Of a stretch of 64,000 bases of DNA, positions 61,173 through 64,000 are shown piece after piece; within the stretch, counting starts at the first letter, position 1; each line of letters starts with the position of its first letter. Source of the DNA: Eubacteriaceae bacterium. GTDB taxonomy: Bacteria > Bacillota > Clostridia > Lachnospirales > Lachnospiraceae. The notes beneath the pieces are model-generated. The model made no database searches. It was not told the origin of the DNA and saw nothing but the letters and a program-made list of their open reading frames with translations. The stretch is taken from NCBI GenBank assembly GCA_910574895.1, contig CAJTDQ010000001.1:248001-312000 (forward strand). The letters run 5' to 3'. The translations under genes and the position numbers were made by a program.

Positions 61173-61189
61173 TAAATTTGGAGGCAAAT

Positions 61190-62572
61190 ATGAGTAAAAA
61201 TAGAAGAAAAGATATTAAAAATAAAAATTTTTTTGGTATTAACGTAGGTATTGTAATTTTCGGACTCATTTTGATTTATCTGTTTATTAATATTGTTATT
61301 TATTTTACTACAGAACGCACAAAGTATTATGAAGTTACAGAGGGCAGCAATGCTGAGAAACTTGATAATTCTTTTGAAGGTATTGCCCTGCGGGAAGAAA
61401 TTATAAAATATGCAGAAGAATCCGGTTATGTAGATTATTACATCAGAGAAGGCTCGCGTATATCAAAAAATTCTACATTATATAGTATTGATTCATCAGG
61501 AGAATTAACTAATTTTCTGTTAAATTCCAGTAAGGAAAACGCCAAACTGTCTGAAGAGAATCTAAATACAATTCATAATACATTAAAAGATTTCAATAAT
61601 AATTTTGATAATATGAATTTTCATGATTTATATGATTTTAAAAGTACATTAAAAGGTACGGTTGTTGATTTAATCAATATGAATTCTCTCGAGAAAATGG
61701 TTCATGAAAAAAATCTTCAATTTACCATTAATAAAGCAAAAGTTTCAGGGATAGTTCTTTATCGTGTTGACGATTTTGAAACCTTAAAACCAAAGCAGAT
61801 AAAATTGTCCAACTTTGATAAAACCAACTATACTTCAGCACATTTTTCATCAGGTAACAAAGTTGAAAAAGGATCTCCACTATATAAGGCAATTAATAAT
61901 GATGAATGGAATATAGTAATAAAATTAAATAAAAAAGATTTAAAAAAATATAAGAAGGTAACAAATATTACAATTAAATTTTTAAAAGACAATCTTACTA
62001 CCACAGCCAATTTAGATATTATTAAAGGGGCTGACGGCAACAGATACGGAGTAATTACTCTGGCAAAATATGTTGTCCGGTATGCAACAGACAGGTTTTT
62101 AAATATTGAAATCGTAGAACAGCCTAAGGTTGGGTTAAAAATCCCGAAATCGGCTGTCGTGTCAAATGAATTATATGTCATTCCAAAAGAATACAGTAAA
62201 AAAGGGGAAGACGATGTCAGCATCGGTTTCAATGTCCAAAGTTCCGAAAGAAGGAGTAGTGATTCAGAGATATATTATCCACCAATTGCTTATCAGGATG
62301 AGCATAACTACTATGTATCAAAATCCTATTTTAAAGAAGGTGATGTAATCACAAAATCTGACTCACATTCTAATTATGTTGTAGAGAGAACAAGAAAATT
62401 CGTGGGTGTTTATAATATTAACAACGGATATACTGTTTTTAAAATTATACAAATTTTAGATACTATCGATGAATATTATATTGTTGCAAAGGAAAATAAT
62501 GGTTTAAAGATTTATGACAGAATAGTTTTAGAAGCAGCTAAAGTTTCCGAAAATCAGATAATATTTCAATAA
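61190..62572 (+). CDS. HlyD-like single-pass membrane protein of unknown function
   Basis: The 460-residue protein has a basic N-terminus (MSKNRRKDIKNKNFF), one membrane helix (about 17-40) and a large extracytoplasmic region. YEVTEGSNAEKLDNSFEGIALREE (about 48-71) and the later HFSSGNKVEKGSPLYKAIN (about 219-237) resemble biotinyl/lipoyl-like halves, and VGLKIPKSAVV (about 315-325) resembles the beta-barrel of membrane-fusion proteins. It is therefore HlyD-like, but no ABC transporter is encoded nearby. The ATG at 61190 has TTGGAGG upstream. It precedes yggS and sepF by 14 bases, suggesting a cell-envelope or division link. Confidence 0.72.
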   Translation: MSKNRRKDIKNKNFFGINVGIVIFGLILIYLFINIVIYFTTERTKYYEVTEGSNAEKLDNSFEGIALREEIIKYAEESGYVDYYIREGSRISKNSTLYSIDSSGELTNFLLNSSKENAKLSEENLNTIHNTLKDFNNNFDNMNFHDLYDFKSTLKGTVVDLINMNSLEKMVHEKNLQFTINKAKVSGIVLYRVDDFETLKPKQIKLSNFDKTNYTSAHFSSGNKVEKGSPLYKAINNDEWNIVIKLNKKDLKKYKKVTNITIKFLKDNLTTTANLDIIKGADGNRYGVITLAKYVVRYATDRFLNIEIVEQPKVGLKIPKSAVVSNELYVIPKEYSKKGEDDVSIGFNVQSSERRSSDSEIYYPPIAYQDEHNYYVSKSYFKEGDVITKSDSHSNYVVERTRKFVGVYNINNGYTVFKIIQILDTIDEYYIVAKENNGLKIYDRIVLEAAKVSENQIIFQ

Positions 62573-62586
62573 AAGGAGCAAGCATT

Positions 62587-63279
62587 ATGATACTTGATAA
62601 TATTAAAACAATCAGGGAAAATATTAAAACGGCGTGTGAAAAAAACGGACGAAATCCTGATGAAGTAACACTGATTGCAGTAAGCAAAACAAAACCATAT
62701 ACGGCGATTCAAGAAGCTCTGCCATCAGGAATAATAGATTACGGTGAAAATAAAGTTCAGGAGTTATCCGAAAAATATGAAATTTTGCCAAAAGAGATCC
62801 GTTGGCATATGATTGGTCATCTACAGAGAAACAAAGTAAAATATCTGGTCGGAAAGACTACTTTAATTCATTCTGTAGATTCTTTAAGGCTTGCAAATCA
62901 GATAGAAACTGAGTTTGCAAAAAAAAATCAAATTGCCGACATTCTTATTGAAGTAAATATGGCAGATGAAGAAAGTAAATTTGGTGTTTCTGCTGATGAA
63001 ACAATTAATCTGGTAAAAGAAATCAGTTTGTTACCTCATGTACGCATACAAGGATTGATGACAATTGCACCATATACTGACAATCCCGAAACAAATCGTG
63101 AATATTTTGCAAAATTGAAGAAATTATCGGTTGACATAAGAGAGAAAAACATTGATAATGTTAGTATGGATGTGCTTTCTATGGGAATGAGTGGTGATTA
63201 TCAGGTTGCCATTGAAGAGGGTGCCACAATGGTGAGAGTTGGTACCAGTATCTTTGGAGAGCGAAATTATAATTTTTAA
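62587..63279 (+). CDS. yggS: PLP-binding protein YggS/PROSC (YlmE)
   Basis: The YggS/PLPBP family binds pyridoxal phosphate and maintains its homeostasis; it has a TIM-barrel fold resembling alanine racemase but no known enzyme activity. The 230-residue protein has the PLP lysine in LIAVSKTKPY (about 28-37), NKVQEL near 55, WHMIGHLQRNKVKYL near 74-88 and a C-terminal SMGMSGDYQVAI near 202-213 with RVGTSIFGER. The ATG has AAAGGAGC upstream. The order ylmE-sepF-ylmH follows the Firmicute division cluster. Identification is firm. Confidence 0.95.
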   Translation: MILDNIKTIRENIKTACEKNGRNPDEVTLIAVSKTKPYTAIQEALPSGIIDYGENKVQELSEKYEILPKEIRWHMIGHLQRNKVKYLVGKTTLIHSVDSLRLANQIETEFAKKNQIADILIEVNMADEESKFGVSADETINLVKEISLLPHVRIQGLMTIAPYTDNPETNREYFAKLKKLSVDIREKNIDNVSMDVLSMGMSGDYQVAIEEGATMVRVGTSIFGERNYNF

Positions 63280-63291
63280 TAGGAGAGAGAC

Positions 63292-63852
63292 ATGTCAAAA
63301 TTTGGAGATAAAATAAAGAATGTATTTACCATGGATTATAATGATGAATACGATGATTATTATGATGACTTTGACGACGAATTAGAAGAAGACATTGAAA
63401 CTACATCAAGAAAACATGTTACTGAGAGAGCGGCAGCTCAGGAGGAAGAAGACACTCCTGTAAGAACTAGGACAACCTCTCAGTTTCGTAGTAATAGAAA
63501 CACAAGAAACAGCAAAGTTGTACCAATGCGTGGAGCATCCAGCAGTGATATGGAAGTTTGTGTCATCAAACCAACTCATTACGAGAACACAAAAGATATT
63601 ATAGATACTTTATTAGAAGGTAAATCTGTCGTTCTCAATCTCGAAGGTATTAAGATTGATTTGGCACAGCGTATTGTAGATTCTGTAATTGGAGGCTGTT
63701 ACGCCATTTCCGGAAATCTTCAAAAGATTAGTGGTTATATCTATCTTGTTACACCACAGTCAGTTGATATTACCGGAGATTTTCAGGATGTAGTAAGTGA
63801 CACAGGTTCAGCTTATTCTGCAAATTCATACACAGCCAGAAGAAGTTACTAA
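63292..63852 (+). CDS. sepF: Cell division protein SepF
   Basis: SepF anchors FtsZ to the membrane and aligns Z-ring filaments. The 186-residue protein has a short amphipathic N-terminus (MSKFGDKIKNVFTM), an acidic, Asp/Tyr-rich linker and a variable Ser/Arg-rich region. The conserved core begins MEVCVIKPTHYENTKDIIDTLLEGKSVVLNLEGI (about 83-116) and ends VDITGDFQD. The ribosome-binding site is TAGGAGAG. It sits after yggS and before ylmH, the usual arrangement. Identification is firm. Confidence 0.95.
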   Translation: MSKFGDKIKNVFTMDYNDEYDDYYDDFDDELEEDIETTSRKHVTERAAAQEEEDTPVRTRTTSQFRSNRNTRNSKVVPMRGASSSDMEVCVIKPTHYENTKDIIDTLLEGKSVVLNLEGIKIDLAQRIVDSVIGGCYAISGNLQKISGYIYLVTPQSVDITGDFQDVVSDTGSAYSANSYTARRSY

Positions 63853-63861
63853 ATTTTTATT

Positions 63862-64000
63862 ATGAGTAAAGAAGAGTTATTTTTAATTAACAGACTAAAA
63901 GATTTAGCAAATACTGCATATGAAAAAAACACTTATACATATTCTGATTTTTTAAATATTAATGAATTAAATATTTTAAATCAGATAAAAGAATCATTAC
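63862..64000 (+). CDS. ylmH: YlmH-like RNA-binding (S4) protein, N-terminal fragment cut by window edge
   Basis: Only the first 46 codons are visible, starting MSKEELFLINRLKDLANTAYEK and running into the window end. The pattern of a charged helix followed by YSDFLNINELNIL, and the place directly after sepF, fit YlmH, an S4-domain protein recently linked to ribosome rescue. The S4 domain itself is beyond the window. No strong ribosome-binding site precedes the ATG, which lies nine bases after the sepF stop, so coupling is likely. Confidence 0.75.
   Translation, partial: MSKEELFLINRLKDLANTAYEKNTYTYSDFLNINELNILNQIKESL

Overview
The window is a gene-dense, AT-rich segment of a spore-forming, low-GC Firmicute chromosome. 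Gene content and order fit Clostridia, most likely a Lachnospiraceae-type gut anaerobe: pta-ackA, the acpP-rnc-smc-ftsY and ylxM-ffh-rpsP-khpA-rimM-trmD-rplS blocks, spoIVA, yqfC-yqfD, mreBCD-mrdA-minDE-rodA, and sepF next to ylmH. This placement is inferred from synteny and protein features; no 16S gene is present. All genes are on the + strand except the leftmost partial gene (tmcAL) and one small membrane protein near 60.9 kb. No tRNA, rRNA, insertion sequence, prophage, CRISPR array or T-box is visible. No gene-free gap reaches 300 bases; the longest are about 160 bases.

Layout. 1-0.4 kb: 5' part of tmcAL (-). 0.5-2.7 kb: acetate-forming pta-ackA. 2.8-3.5 kb: yceD-rpmF. 3.6-4.9 kb: plsX-acpP (lipid synthesis). 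5.0-10.2 kb: rnc-smc-ftsY. 10.3-14.4 kb: threonine deaminase and a large YfhO-like membrane protein, sitting between ftsY and the SRP/ribosome block. 14.5-18.5 kb: ylxM-ffh-rpsP-khpA-rimM-trmD-rplS. 18.6-24.6 kb: rbgA, rnhB, yraN, pgeF, der, plsY, gpsA. 24.7-27.8 kb: cardiolipin synthase and spoIVA. 27.9-32.1 kb: tyrS, alaS, rpsU. 32.2-41.2 kb: yqfC-yqfD-phoH-ybeY, a DUF3048 protein, a SpoVB/MurJ-type flippase, a BofC-like protein and two flavoproteins. 41.3-51.5 kb: an unrecognised protein, a DUF896 protein, 5-formyl-THF cyclo-ligase, miaB-mutS-mutL-miaA and ynbB. 51.7-59.9 kb: radC and the cell-shape/division cluster mreBCD-mrdA-minD-minE-rodA. 59.9-64 kb: mgsA, an unrecognised P-loop protein, DUF378 (-), a HlyD-like membrane protein, yggS, sepF and the start of ylmH.

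The genes are mostly housekeeping: acetate fermentation, phospholipid synthesis, protein targeting, ribosome and tRNA maturation, mismatch repair, elongation and division, with sporulation genes interspersed. I found no convincing new multi-gene system. The items most worth a second look are local: repeats and inverted repeats at the cls and tyrS promoters; a cls terminator hairpin whose 3' arm is the spoIVA ribosome-binding site; hairpins without U-tracts before rnc and rimM; minDE without minC; an MreB with Asn in place of the usual phosphate-2 Asp; a PBP2 with a roughly 240-residue insertion; and three proteins of unknown role (41330-42517, 60342-60755, 61190-62572). All regulatory calls are by eye.
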